A stretch of DNA of 28,258 bases. Source: a virus. The DNA is taken from IMG/VR virus record IMGVR_UViG_3300024503_000549, positions 1 to 28,258 of that record. One strand, given 5' to 3'. This document shows, one piece after another, positions 13,277 to 19,428 of the stretch. Position numbers and translations under genes: made by a program. Under the pieces are notes generated by a model that saw only the letters and a program-made list of their open reading frames with translations, did no database searches and had not been told where the DNA came from. Position 1 is the stretch's first letter. Every line of letters starts with the position of its first letter.

Positions 13277-14188
13277 ATGGCTCTCCTGCGCCAAGAAGCT
13301 GAAAAGCTGAGCAACAACCAGCTCATCTCCGGCGTGATCGACCAGATCATCGACCGTGACGACCTCATGGCCGTGCTGCCCTTCGTGGGCGTGAACGGCA
13401 AGGCCTATGTGTACAACCGCGAAAACACCCTGGGTGGTGCATCGTGGCTCGACCCGAACGAAGCGATTGGCGAAAGCGCCGCTACGTTCACCGAAGTCGT
13501 GGCCAAGCTGCGTATCCTGGCTGGCGACGTGGATGTGGACAAGTTCCTGCAAACCACCATGGGCGACACCAACGACCAGATGGCGATCCAGATCGCCAAG
13601 AAGGCCAAGGCTGTCTCTCGTGAATTCCATCGCACCATGGCTCGCGGCGACGCTACCGCCAACACGAAGGAATTCGACGGTCTGCCCGCTCTGGCTGCTG
13701 CTGCTGGCGGCACCCAGACCGTGACTGCCGGCGCCAACGGCAACGCCCTGACCCTGACCATGCTCGACGAACTCGTTGACAGCGTGCCCAACGGTCCTGA
13801 CGTGATCGTGATGCGTCGCGGCACCATCCGCGCCTTCCGTGCTCTTCTGCGCGCCACTTACGGCACCGACGCCGTGATGCAGCAGCTCGAGAATTTTGGC
13901 CGCCCCATGCTGACTCACAACGGCATTCCGGTCATCATGAACGAGTTCCTGGCCGCTGACGAAGCCCAAGGCTCCAACGCCAACACCTGCTCCGTGTACG
14001 CTCTGCGTCTGAACGAGCTGGATGGTCTGCACGGCCTGTATGGCGGCGACAACGCCGGCATCGTGGTCGAGAACATCGGCACCGTTCAGAACAAGGATGC
14101 CACCCGCATCCGTCTGAAGTGGTACACCGGCATGGCCCTGAAGAGCACCCGCTCCATCGGCCGCCTGAAGGGTGTGTCCAACATCTGA
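13277..14188 (+). CDS. Major capsid protein
   Basis: A 303-residue protein, the shell subunit. Size, position after the scaffold, own strong promoter and clean Shine-Dalgarno (GGAAAGG before ATG 13277) fit a major capsid gene. The sequence has an N-terminal helix (LLRQEAEKLSNNQLISG), an acidic-aromatic loop around NRENTLGGASWL, then a beta-rich middle and TVQNKDATRIRLKWYTGMAL near the C-terminus, as in HK97-fold coat proteins. Frequent CTG, AAC and CGT codons suit high expression. No delta-domain or protease-cleaved leader is obvious. I judge the coat call strong, exact fold subfamily unproved. Confidence 0.85.
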   Translation: MALLRQEAEKLSNNQLISGVIDQIIDRDDLMAVLPFVGVNGKAYVYNRENTLGGASWLDPNEAIGESAATFTEVVAKLRILAGDVDVDKFLQTTMGDTNDQMAIQIAKKAKAVSREFHRTMARGDATANTKEFDGLPALAAAAGGTQTVTAGANGNALTLTMLDELVDSVPNGPDVIVMRRGTIRAFRALLRATYGTDAVMQQLENFGRPMLTHNGIPVIMNEFLAADEAQGSNANTCSVYALRLNELDGLHGLYGGDNAGIVVENIGTVQNKDATRIRLKWYTGMALKSTRSIGRLKGVSNI

Positions 14189-14194
14189 TCGGTG

Positions 14195-14223
14195 TTGGCA
14201 GTCAGTCACAACTGACGTACAAT
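14195..14223 (+). promoter_or_regulatory. Promoter fused to the capsid-gene terminator
   Basis: TTGGCA (14195-14200) and TACAAT (14218-14223) are 17 bases apart, with the operator form GTCA-CAAC-TGAC (14205-14216) in the spacer. The -10 ends one base before the terminator stem, so the predicted start (about 14230) is inside it. Confidence 0.65.
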
Positions 14224-14254
14224 AAGGGCAAGCTCAAAAGGCTTGCCCTTTTTT
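14224..14254 (+). terminator. Terminator downstream of the major capsid gene
   Basis: AAGGGCAAGC/GCTTGCCCTT, a perfect 10-bp stem with a 7-base loop, leads into T6 and more T-rich sequence. It stops readthrough from the capsid gene, while RNAs started at the overlapping promoter lack most of the left arm and should escape. Confidence 0.85.
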
Positions 14255-14275
14255 CTTTTGTAAAGGAGTCATCTC

Positions 14276-14575
14276 ATGAAAATTCGTATCGTCCAAGCTG
14301 GCTACGAAACATTCAACGGTCTGCTCGGCGACGTGAAGTTCGAGAACGGCCTGTCCATCAAGGACGTGAGCGGTGAGCAAGCCGCCTACGTGCGTTCGAT
14401 CTTCACCACCGAGGAAGTGAGCGACGAACAGTCTGACGAGAGCGCCCAGAGCGATTCCGTCGATCCGCAAGCTCAGAAGGATTTGACCCCCGAAGGTCAA
14501 GACGAGGGCGAGAAGCCGCAAGAACAGGCGGAATTGACCCTGGAAGGTCAAGACGCTGAAGGTGCAGCGGAATGA
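14276..14575 (+). CDS. Small head-region protein, first of a tandem paralogous pair
   Basis: A 99-residue protein. Residues 1-42 (MKIRIVQAGYETFNG, then FENGLSIKDVSGE) are clearly related to the start of the next gene; the rest is an acidic tail with two EGQD segments (about 72 and 91). It begins after the promoter-terminator unit with AAAGGAG before ATG 14276 and its stop overlaps the next start (ATGA). Directly after the major capsid gene, it may be a decoration, fibre or assembly factor of the head, but I see no known family. The tail is probably disordered. Confidence 0.65.
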   Translation: MKIRIVQAGYETFNGLLGDVKFENGLSIKDVSGEQAAYVRSIFTTEEVSDEQSDESAQSDSVDPQAQKDLTPEGQDEGEKPQEQAELTLEGQDAEGAAE

Positions 14576-15018
14576 AGTTGCGCCTGACCCAAGCAGGTTT
14601 CGAGAACTACACCGGCCAGATGGGCGTGGTGTGGTTCGAAGACGGCCTGTCCACCACTGACGTGTCACCCATTGACGCCGTCCGCATCTCTGCCGCCATC
14701 GGCGCGGACTGGGAAGACGGCTCGCCCGCTAATGTCGGCGACATGTATCTCAACAGCATGGACGTGCCCGCATACGTGGGCATGGCCGACGGCACGCCCG
14801 TCGAGCCCGTCTCTGCACCTACAGGCGATCAGCAGCCCACTCAAACCGACGGCACGATCTACACCGAGGATGACCTCGCCAAGATTGCCGATGAGAAGGG
14901 TATCGCTGGCCTGCGCGTGATCGGCGACCCGATGGGTGCCAAAGGCACTTCGATCGTTGGCTTGATTGCCGAAATCCTCAAGAAGCAGGCCGTCAAGCCC
15001 GAGCCCGCAGCGGAGTAA
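14572..15018 (+). CDS. Head-region protein, second of a tandem paralogous pair
   Basis: A 148-residue protein. The first about 45 residues (MKLRLTQAGFENYTG, then FEDGLSTTDVSP) match those of the preceding gene, so the two arose by duplication of one small domain. The middle is a linker rich in Pro, Thr and Gln (about 80-100), and residues about 101-140 (DDLAKIADEKGIAGLRVIGD, with KGTSIVGLIAEILKK) form a compact helical domain, of a type often seen at the C-terminus of phage head and fibre accessory proteins. It is likely a structural accessory protein of the head. It overlaps the previous gene by 4 bases. Confidence 0.65.
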   Translation: MKLRLTQAGFENYTGQMGVVWFEDGLSTTDVSPIDAVRISAAIGADWEDGSPANVGDMYLNSMDVPAYVGMADGTPVEPVSAPTGDQQPTQTDGTIYTEDDLAKIADEKGIAGLRVIGDPMGAKGTSIVGLIAEILKKQAVKPEPAAE

Positions 15019-15021
15019 GAA

Positions 15022-15867
15022 ATGCTCGATGTCTTCCTGAACAACACCGATGTCACATTGACAATCGACCTGGCGGATTCCAGTGGAAATCCGCTGAACG
15101 TCGATGCGGTGCAGTATCGCGTCGTCGATCAGGACGGCAACGTGCTCGTGACGCAGTCTGCACTCGCCGGCTTCACCGCAGGCGATCTGCAGGCGACCGT
15201 CACCATTCCCGCCAACAAGAACCAGCTGGCTTCGGGCAGCGTGCGCGAAGTCCGCACCATCGAGCTGATCTGCCAGTCCCAGAGCGGGACCATCGGGCTC
15301 GTCAAGAGCTACGGCATTGAGGCGCTCGATCCGCTGAAGGTTCCGGACACGAGCTTTCAGTCGTACGCCTCGGCCGAGCTCATGGCAATGAGCATTCCGA
15401 ACCTGGCCGCCTACAACGCGGCCTCGGAGCAGGAAAAGATTGCCGCGCTCATGGACGCTCGCGAGCACATCGTCCAGCTGAACTTCGGGCTGCTCAATTC
15501 CAACACCAACTTCAGCCAGGACCAGTTGCAGTACGTGCCGGAGGGCTCGTTTCAGTCGAGCTACGTGGCTCGCAACTCGCTCTTCCTGTTCAACGGCAAT
15601 CTGGCGCTGCTCGATCAGTCGCAGTTCAACCAGTTGCCGGAGAAGTTCAAGCGTGCGCTGCGCCAGGCGCAGGTTGTCGAGGCGAACGCGATTCTGGGCG
15701 GCGAACCTGACGACACCAAGCGTGGCGCCGGCATTGTCGAAGAGCAGATCGGCGACACCCGCACGAAGTATGGCCAGGGCGCCGCACTGCGTCTGCCGGT
15801 GTGCCGGCGAGCACTCGGCTACCTGAGCTACTACGTGACCTTCGCCAAGCGGATCGGACGCGCATGA
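15022..15867 (+). CDS. Head-tail connector protein with an N-terminal Ig-like domain
   Basis: A 281-residue protein. Residues about 1-100 look like a small beta-sandwich (VTLTIDLADSSGNPLNVD, VQYRVVDQDGNVLVTQ), and from about 115 to the end it is helical (AYNAASEQEKIAALMDAREHI, LPEKFKRALRQAQVVEANAIL), as in phage adaptor proteins that sit on the portal. GGAG lies 7 bases before ATG 15022. Its stop overlaps the next ATG. Position after the capsid and the helical C-terminal part support the neck-connector call; the N-terminal domain is unusual for the family. Confidence 0.65.
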   Translation: MLDVFLNNTDVTLTIDLADSSGNPLNVDAVQYRVVDQDGNVLVTQSALAGFTAGDLQATVTIPANKNQLASGSVREVRTIELICQSQSGTIGLVKSYGIEALDPLKVPDTSFQSYASAELMAMSIPNLAAYNAASEQEKIAALMDAREHIVQLNFGLLNSNTNFSQDQLQYVPEGSFQSSYVARNSLFLFNGNLALLDQSQFNQLPEKFKRALRQAQVVEANAILGGEPDDTKRGAGIVEEQIGDTRTKYGQGAALRLPVCRRALGYLSYYVTFAKRIGRA

Positions 15868-16541
15868 TCTACGACGAGTTCGCCCAAAAGCTGATGACCG
15901 AGTACAGGATGTTCCTGATCGGTCTGACGGGTCGATACCTGGCTCTGATGGCGCCAGGCGTTGACGTGTCTCCAATGGCGATCGGTCAGCTCGAAGCATC
16001 GGGCAAGGCGCTTCGGAGCACATACATGGCGATCGCCGAGCGTAGCGTCAACGACTTCGTCGAACAGATGAGCGGCAAGGCGCTGGCAGACTCGACTCAG
16101 GCGTTCATGCAGCGCATGTCGTCGATCACGCTGCACAACATCCAGACCCTGACCGACCGCATGAAGGGCATGAAGAACAATTCGCTCGATGCGGTCAAAG
16201 AGAATATGCACGGTGCGATGGGGCTGCTGCTGCAGCGCCAACTGACTCAGCCCGAGTTCACCGTGCAGACAGCAAGTGGACGCACCTACAAAGCAGATTC
16301 GCTCGTTCGCACGGAAGCTCGCCAGTTCGGCTACAGAGCCTGGCTCGAGTCAGAAATGGAGCGCATCGCCGAATCGAGCGACCTGGCGGAAGTCCGCTAT
16401 GCCGACCCCGAGCATGAGAACCACGGCCTCGTGTTCTCGATCTCCGGCAAAACACAAGGCTATCCGAGCTTCGAGGACATCTCTGAGCCGGTGTTTCACT
16501 ACAACTCCAAAGCAACGGTTGCACCCCATGTTCCGGCCTAA
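15864..16541 (+). CDS. Putative minor head protein
   Basis: A 225-residue protein. A long helical part (about 1-130, with LTGRYLALMAPGVDVSP and SSITLHNIQTLTDRMKGM) leads to a compact end with ADSLVRTEARQFGYRAWLE and YADPEHENHGLVFSISG. The Arg-Thr-Glu and downstream His-Gly pattern recalls the gpF-type minor head proteins, but I do not find enough to claim this. It overlaps both neighbours (start at 15864, 14 bases shared at the 3-prime end). It probably acts at the portal vertex or inside the head. It may alternatively be a phage-specific neck protein. Confidence 0.5.
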   Translation: MIYDEFAQKLMTEYRMFLIGLTGRYLALMAPGVDVSPMAIGQLEASGKALRSTYMAIAERSVNDFVEQMSGKALADSTQAFMQRMSSITLHNIQTLTDRMKGMKNNSLDAVKENMHGAMGLLLQRQLTQPEFTVQTASGRTYKADSLVRTEARQFGYRAWLESEMERIAESSDLAEVRYADPEHENHGLVFSISGKTQGYPSFEDISEPVFHYNSKATVAPHVPA

Positions 16542-16872
16542 CAAGACCTGCATCGTCGCCGTGTCATCGGGCAAGAACGATGTCTACGGCCAGCCACTGC
16601 CGGCGCGTCGCGTCAAGGAGCAGTGCGCCGTCGTGAAGCTGACGACAGCCAGCGTTCAAACCAACGTACGAGCCGACAGCTCAGCCTCTCGCGGCAATGC
16701 GCGTGAGCTGACTGCGGACGCCGTGATTCTGCTGACCCGATTCACTGCCGCGTCGATCAACGACATCATCGAGATCGAAGGCATCAAGCTGCGGGTCATG
16801 GCCAAACATCCGCGCTTTGACATTCGGGGTGTGCTGGATCACGTCGAAGTCGAATGCACCATCTGGAGCTGA
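16528..16872 (+). CDS. Head-closure or head-tail joining protein
   Basis: A 114-residue beta-rich protein starting MFRPNKTCIVAVSSG. Residues about 15-114 (KNDVYGQPLPARRVKE, SVQTNVRADSS, ILLTRFTAASINDIIEIEG) match the small beta-barrel of phage head-closure proteins that cap the connector. I use ATG 16528 because it gives a compact protein, starts in the last codons of the previous gene and fits neck proteins in size; the longer frame from 16276 would overlap that gene by 266 bases. No clear Shine-Dalgarno, so translation is probably coupled. Position between minor head protein and tail terminator supports the call. Confidence 0.65.
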   Translation: MFRPNKTCIVAVSSGKNDVYGQPLPARRVKEQCAVVKLTTASVQTNVRADSSASRGNARELTADAVILLTRFTAASINDIIEIEGIKLRVMAKHPRFDIRGVLDHVEVECTIWS

Positions 16873-16873
16873 C

Positions 16874-17272
16874 ATGGACCTGATGCCGATCGCAAACAAG
16901 CTGGAGTTCGAGGGCCTTGGCGTCCAGGGCTCGACCCTGTTCATCAACTTCATGCCCGATGAGTGCAAGGAAGGCATTCTGCTCCGCAGCCCGCTGATCG
17001 GTACGAAGATCGACCCGAACCTGCCTGGCTACTACAAGACCGAGTTCATGGTGGTCGTTCGCACGCCTCGCTACGAGTCGGGCCTGGGCATCATCAAGGA
17101 CGCAATGACAGCCCTTACGCTCTTTGCGACCGACATCGACGACATCCACATCAAGCGGTGCTACCCGCGCAACCTGCCGGCCACGTTCCCCGTGAGCGAT
17201 GGCAACTACTTCGAGCTCCAAGTCGTGTTCGAGGTCGTCTACTGCGGAACGGCCTATGGGTATCCGGCTTGA
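16874..17272 (+). CDS. Tail terminator-like protein
   Basis: A 132-residue protein, MDLMPIANKLEFEGLGVQG, then LFINFMPDEC, YYKTEFMVVVRTPRYESG and a final beta-strand FELQVVFEVVYCG. This order (helix, MP-x-x-x strand, Tyr-x4-F-x-V-x-x-R strand, helix) matches the family described as minor capsid/tail terminator proteins, which form the hexameric ring that ends tail-tube growth, like gpU of lambda. ATG 16874 follows the preceding stop by one base. The location after head-closure and before the HK97-gp10-like gene fits. Confidence 0.65.
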   Translation: MDLMPIANKLEFEGLGVQGSTLFINFMPDECKEGILLRSPLIGTKIDPNLPGYYKTEFMVVVRTPRYESGLGIIKDAMTALTLFATDIDDIHIKRCYPRNLPATFPVSDGNYFELQVVFEVVYCGTAYGYPA

Positions 17273-17717
17273 GGGTGTCGATGAGCTGATGACCATCCTG
17301 CAGCAGACGGGCGAGAAGGCCCAGCGCGGGGTGTACCAGCAGATGAAGAAGGAGGCGCTCGAGATTCAGCGCCTGGCTCGTCTGTACGCGCCCATCGACC
17401 ACGGCAACCTCGAGGATGCGATCTCGGTCGAGGAGATGGAGGGCGAGCGCGACAGCCGAGGCCGAATGGGGCGCAAGTCGGTCGTCGTCTTCGTGGACAT
17501 GTCCCAGGAAGGCTACGAGGGCGAACCGATCGGGCAGTACGCCTACATCATGCATGAGTACCTGGCGCCCTACGGCAAATTCAAACTTGGCCCCTTGTCG
17601 CAGCTGAAAAACAAGGGCAATGGAAAAGTTGGCGGTAAGTTTCTTGAGCGTGCCATCAATGACGTTTCACAAGAGATGATGAAACGACTTGTGGACGTGG
17701 CAAGGACTTACTACTAA
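17256..17717 (+). CDS. HK97-gp10-like tail completion protein
   Basis: A 153-residue protein. The start MGIRLEGVDELMTIL, the helix KKEALEIQRLARLYAPIDHGNLEDAI (about 31-56) and the motif YAYIMHEYLAP (about 98-108), then a Gly/Lys-rich loop and a helix FLERAINDVSQEMMKRL, are the HK97-gp10 pattern, in which Ala-Pro-x-x-x-G-x-L is typical. These proteins sit at the neck and complete the head-tail joint. ATG 17256 lies inside the previous gene (17-base overlap), so translation is coupled; a longer start at 17199 would overlap more and is less likely. Confidence 0.8.
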   Translation: MGIRLEGVDELMTILQQTGEKAQRGVYQQMKKEALEIQRLARLYAPIDHGNLEDAISVEEMEGERDSRGRMGRKSVVVFVDMSQEGYEGEPIGQYAYIMHEYLAPYGKFKLGPLSQLKNKGNGKVGGKFLERAINDVSQEMMKRLVDVARTYY

Positions 17718-17723
17718 AAGCAC

Positions 17724-17786
17724 TGGACATTTTGCCGCATTTGTGGTAGAGTGCCGGCACCGGCGAAGTCATTAAGCAGTGACTTC
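17724..17786 (+). promoter_or_regulatory. Major tail promoter, sister of the capsid promoter, with downstream inverted repeat
   Basis: TGGACA (17724-17729) and TAGAGT (17747-17752) are 17 bases apart. Spacer and -10 region match the capsid promoter (TTTT, then TTGTGG directly before the -10, and AGTGC after it). Downstream are a hairpin GCCGG-CA-CCGGC (17753-17764) and an inverted repeat GAAGTCA/TGACTTC with an 8-base gap (17765-17786), a wider-spaced variant of the operator. It drives the major tail protein gene. Confidence 0.65.
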
Positions 17787-17812
17787 AATCCCCTTTGCAA
17801 AGGAGCTTTCGA

Positions 17813-18685
17813 ATGGCATCAAACACAAAAAACGTGAAACTTGGCGTTTGCCAGGTTTTCTTTGACGGCGTTGACCTGGGCTTCACCCAGGGCGGCGTGG
17901 AAGTCACCGTCACCACTGAGACCCACAAGGTCAACATCGACCAGTTCGGTAACACGACCATCAACGAGTACATCATGGGCCGTGAAGTCATGGCCAAGGT
18001 GCCGATGGCTGAAACCACCCTGGAAAACCTCGTGACCATCATGCCTGGCGCGACCCTGTCTGCCATTGGCGGCACCGTCGCTACTGGCTCTCTGACCGTC
18101 GCAACTCAGCCCGCTTCCGGCGACACCATCGTCGTGAACGGCGCCACCGTGACCTTCCGCACTGCTCTGACGGGCGAAGGCAACGAGGCTCTGATCGGCA
18201 GCAACGCCGCCGGCACCGCCACTAACCTGGCTGCAGCCCTGAACGCTTCGACCGATCCCAAGATCGCTCAAGCCAGCTACGCCGCCGCTGCTGGTGTCGT
18301 GACCGTGACCTTCGGCTCGCAGCTGGCCTACGGCAACGGTGGCAAGAAGGGTGCTGACGGCAACGCCTTCACTCTGGCCACTGGCACCGCCGGCGCCAAG
18401 GTGACTGTGTCTGGCGCAACCCTGGCAGGCGGCACTGACCCCACCGGCCAGTCCGTGTCGGTCCCGACCGGCGTGGGCAACAACCTGCTCGACTACGCCA
18501 AGGAACTGCGTATCCACCCCGTTGGCAAGCCTCTGACCGACAAGTCCGAAGACTTCGTGATTCCGCTGGCTGCAACCGCCGGCGCCATGAACTTCGCGTA
18601 CAAGCTGGATACCGAGCGCGTGTACAACACCGAGTTCACCGGCTATCCGGACGCAAACGGCAAGCTGTTCAGCGTGGGGGCTTAA
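17813..18685 (+). CDS. Major tail tube protein with an inserted domain
   Basis: A 290-residue protein. The core, residues about 1-85 and 215-290, has FFDGVDLGFTQGGVEVTV, the strand-rich EYIMGREVMAKVPMAETTLENL and an ending FVIPLAATAGAMNFAYK, as in tail-tube proteins. Residues about 91-208 form an extra Gly/Ala/Thr-rich beta domain (GSLTVATQPASGDTIVVNG, then TATNLAAALNAS and GATLAGG) of a kind often inserted in or added to phage tail proteins and probably exposed on the tube surface. ATG 17813 follows AAAGGAG. It assembles the tail tube, so it is a late, abundant product, which matches its own promoter. Confidence 0.85.
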   Translation: MASNTKNVKLGVCQVFFDGVDLGFTQGGVEVTVTTETHKVNIDQFGNTTINEYIMGREVMAKVPMAETTLENLVTIMPGATLSAIGGTVATGSLTVATQPASGDTIVVNGATVTFRTALTGEGNEALIGSNAAGTATNLAAALNASTDPKIAQASYAAAAGVVTVTFGSQLAYGNGGKKGADGNAFTLATGTAGAKVTVSGATLAGGTDPTGQSVSVPTGVGNNLLDYAKELRIHPVGKPLTDKSEDFVIPLAATAGAMNFAYKLDTERVYNTEFTGYPDANGKLFSVGA

Positions 18686-18689
18686 GCTC

Positions 18690-18718
18690 TTTCACAACTG
18701 ACTGAAGTCGTATAGAAT
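18690..18718 (+). promoter_or_regulatory. Promoter fused to the major-tail terminator
   Basis: TTCACA (18691-18696) and TAGAAT (18713-18718) are 16 bases apart, with the CAAC-centred operator form TTCA-CAAC-TGAC (one mismatch) across the -35 box and spacer. The terminator stem begins at the very next base, so the expected start (about 18725) lies within its left arm. Confidence 0.5.
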
Positions 18719-18749
18719 AGGCCTCGCCAAGTGCGAGGCCTTTCTTTTT
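18719..18749 (+). terminator. Terminator downstream of the major tail gene
   Basis: AGGCCTCGC/GCGAGGCCT, a perfect 9-bp stem with a 5-base loop, is followed by TTTCTTTTT. It limits readthrough from the strongly expressed major tail gene into the tail-chaperone genes. Confidence 0.85.
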
Positions 18750-18768
18750 GCACAATCGAGGAGTGAGA

Positions 18769-19104
18769 ATGACAAAACTTTTGAACCTGAACCAGTTGGC
18801 TGCCAAGGAGGTTCGCGAAGTACAAATCGGCGACAAGACATATTCGATCAAGGAAATGTCGGTCGAGGACTTCATCGAGACCACTCGGGTGGCTGAAGAG
18901 ATGGAGAAAGAGGCGAGCTATGCAAAGCAGCTGGAGGCGACGGTCAAGCTCATCAAGCGAGCAGTGCCCGACCTGGACCCTTCGAGCGTGCTGAGCCTTT
19001 CGCTGGATCAGCTGCGTGCGCTGACGGCATTCATTCGAGGTGAAGACCCCGAGAAGCTGGTCGAGGCAACGCAGGCTGCTCAGGCAGAAGCGGGAAACGT
19101 GTAA
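18769..19104 (+). CDS. Tail assembly chaperone, G-like, zero-frame product
   Basis: A 111-residue acidic-helical protein with MTKLLNLNQLAAKEVREVQIGDKTY at the start and a long helix with FIETTRVAEEMEKEASYAKQLEA. In lambda-type phages, the gene between major tail protein and tape measure encodes a chaperone that coats the tape-measure protein, with a frameshifted longer form. The order, size and slippery site at its end match that plan. AGGAG lies just upstream of ATG 18769. The stop at 19104 is passed only by ribosomes that shift at 19092-19098. No recognised domain by motif, but context is strong. Confidence 0.8.
   Translation: MTKLLNLNQLAAKEVREVQIGDKTYSIKEMSVEDFIETTRVAEEMEKEASYAKQLEATVKLIKRAVPDLDPSSVLSLSLDQLRALTAFIRGEDPEKLVEATQAAQAEAGNV
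19092..19098 (+). promoter_or_regulatory. -1 ribosomal frameshift slippery site GGGAAAC
   Basis: In the chaperone frame the bases read G GGA AAC, a perfect X-XXY-YYZ heptamer, two codons before the zero-frame stop at 19102-19104. A -1 shift enters the open frame that ends at 19418. Lambda uses the near-identical GGGAAAG at the same place in its tail genes. Confidence 0.9.
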
Positions 19105-19418
19105 AGGGCGCCGCGCAAGAGGTGGACTTCGGGTTCATCTTCTGCGAGGTCAGCCACTTCTATTCGATGTCGTACCAGCAGGTCATGGCAATGCCAATCA
19201 GGGCCTTCTGGTTGATGAGCGGCAACATTCGCCGCCTGCGAGCCTCGAACGATATGCGAACCCTTGCGGTCGCTGCGGCAGCACAAAGCGCCGATGGCTA
19301 CAAGGAAACGCACGAGAGGCTGGTGCTGGAGATCGGTACGGTGTACGCCGGCCCGACGAGTGTCGAACGTGACGAGGCAGGGTTCAATGAACTGAAGATG
19401 ATGGCTGCGGCGATGTAA
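19098..19418 (+). CDS. T-like extension of the tail assembly chaperone, made by frameshift
   Basis: 106 codons in the -1 frame, joined after the slip to the 110 codons of the G-like part to give a product of about 216 residues. The extension (VDFGFIFCEVSHFYSMSY, QVMAMPIRAFWLMSGNIRRL) is rich in aromatic and Met residues, as in lambda-type gpT parts that bind the tail tube protein. A GTG at 19122 could start it alone but has no good ribosome site (CAAGAG), and its place favours translation by frameshift. Ends 10 bases before the tape-measure start. The fusion form recruits tube subunits while the shorter one coats the tape measure. Confidence 0.8.
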   Translation, partial: RVKGAAQEVDFGFIFCEVSHFYSMSYQQVMAMPIRAFWLMSGNIRRLRASNDMRTLAVAAAAQSADGYKETHERLVLEIGTVYAGPTSVERDEAGFNELKMMAAAM

Positions 19419-19428
19419 AGGAAGCGAA

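Noticed and set aside
12743-14209. 488-residue minus-strand frame opposite scaffold and capsid
   Set aside because: It spans two real genes and their promoter and has shadow-frame composition.
17199-17255. Longer start for the HK97-gp10-like protein
   Set aside because: It would add Ser/Arg-rich residues unlike the family and overlap the tail terminator gene by 74 bases; ATG 17256 fits the domain start.
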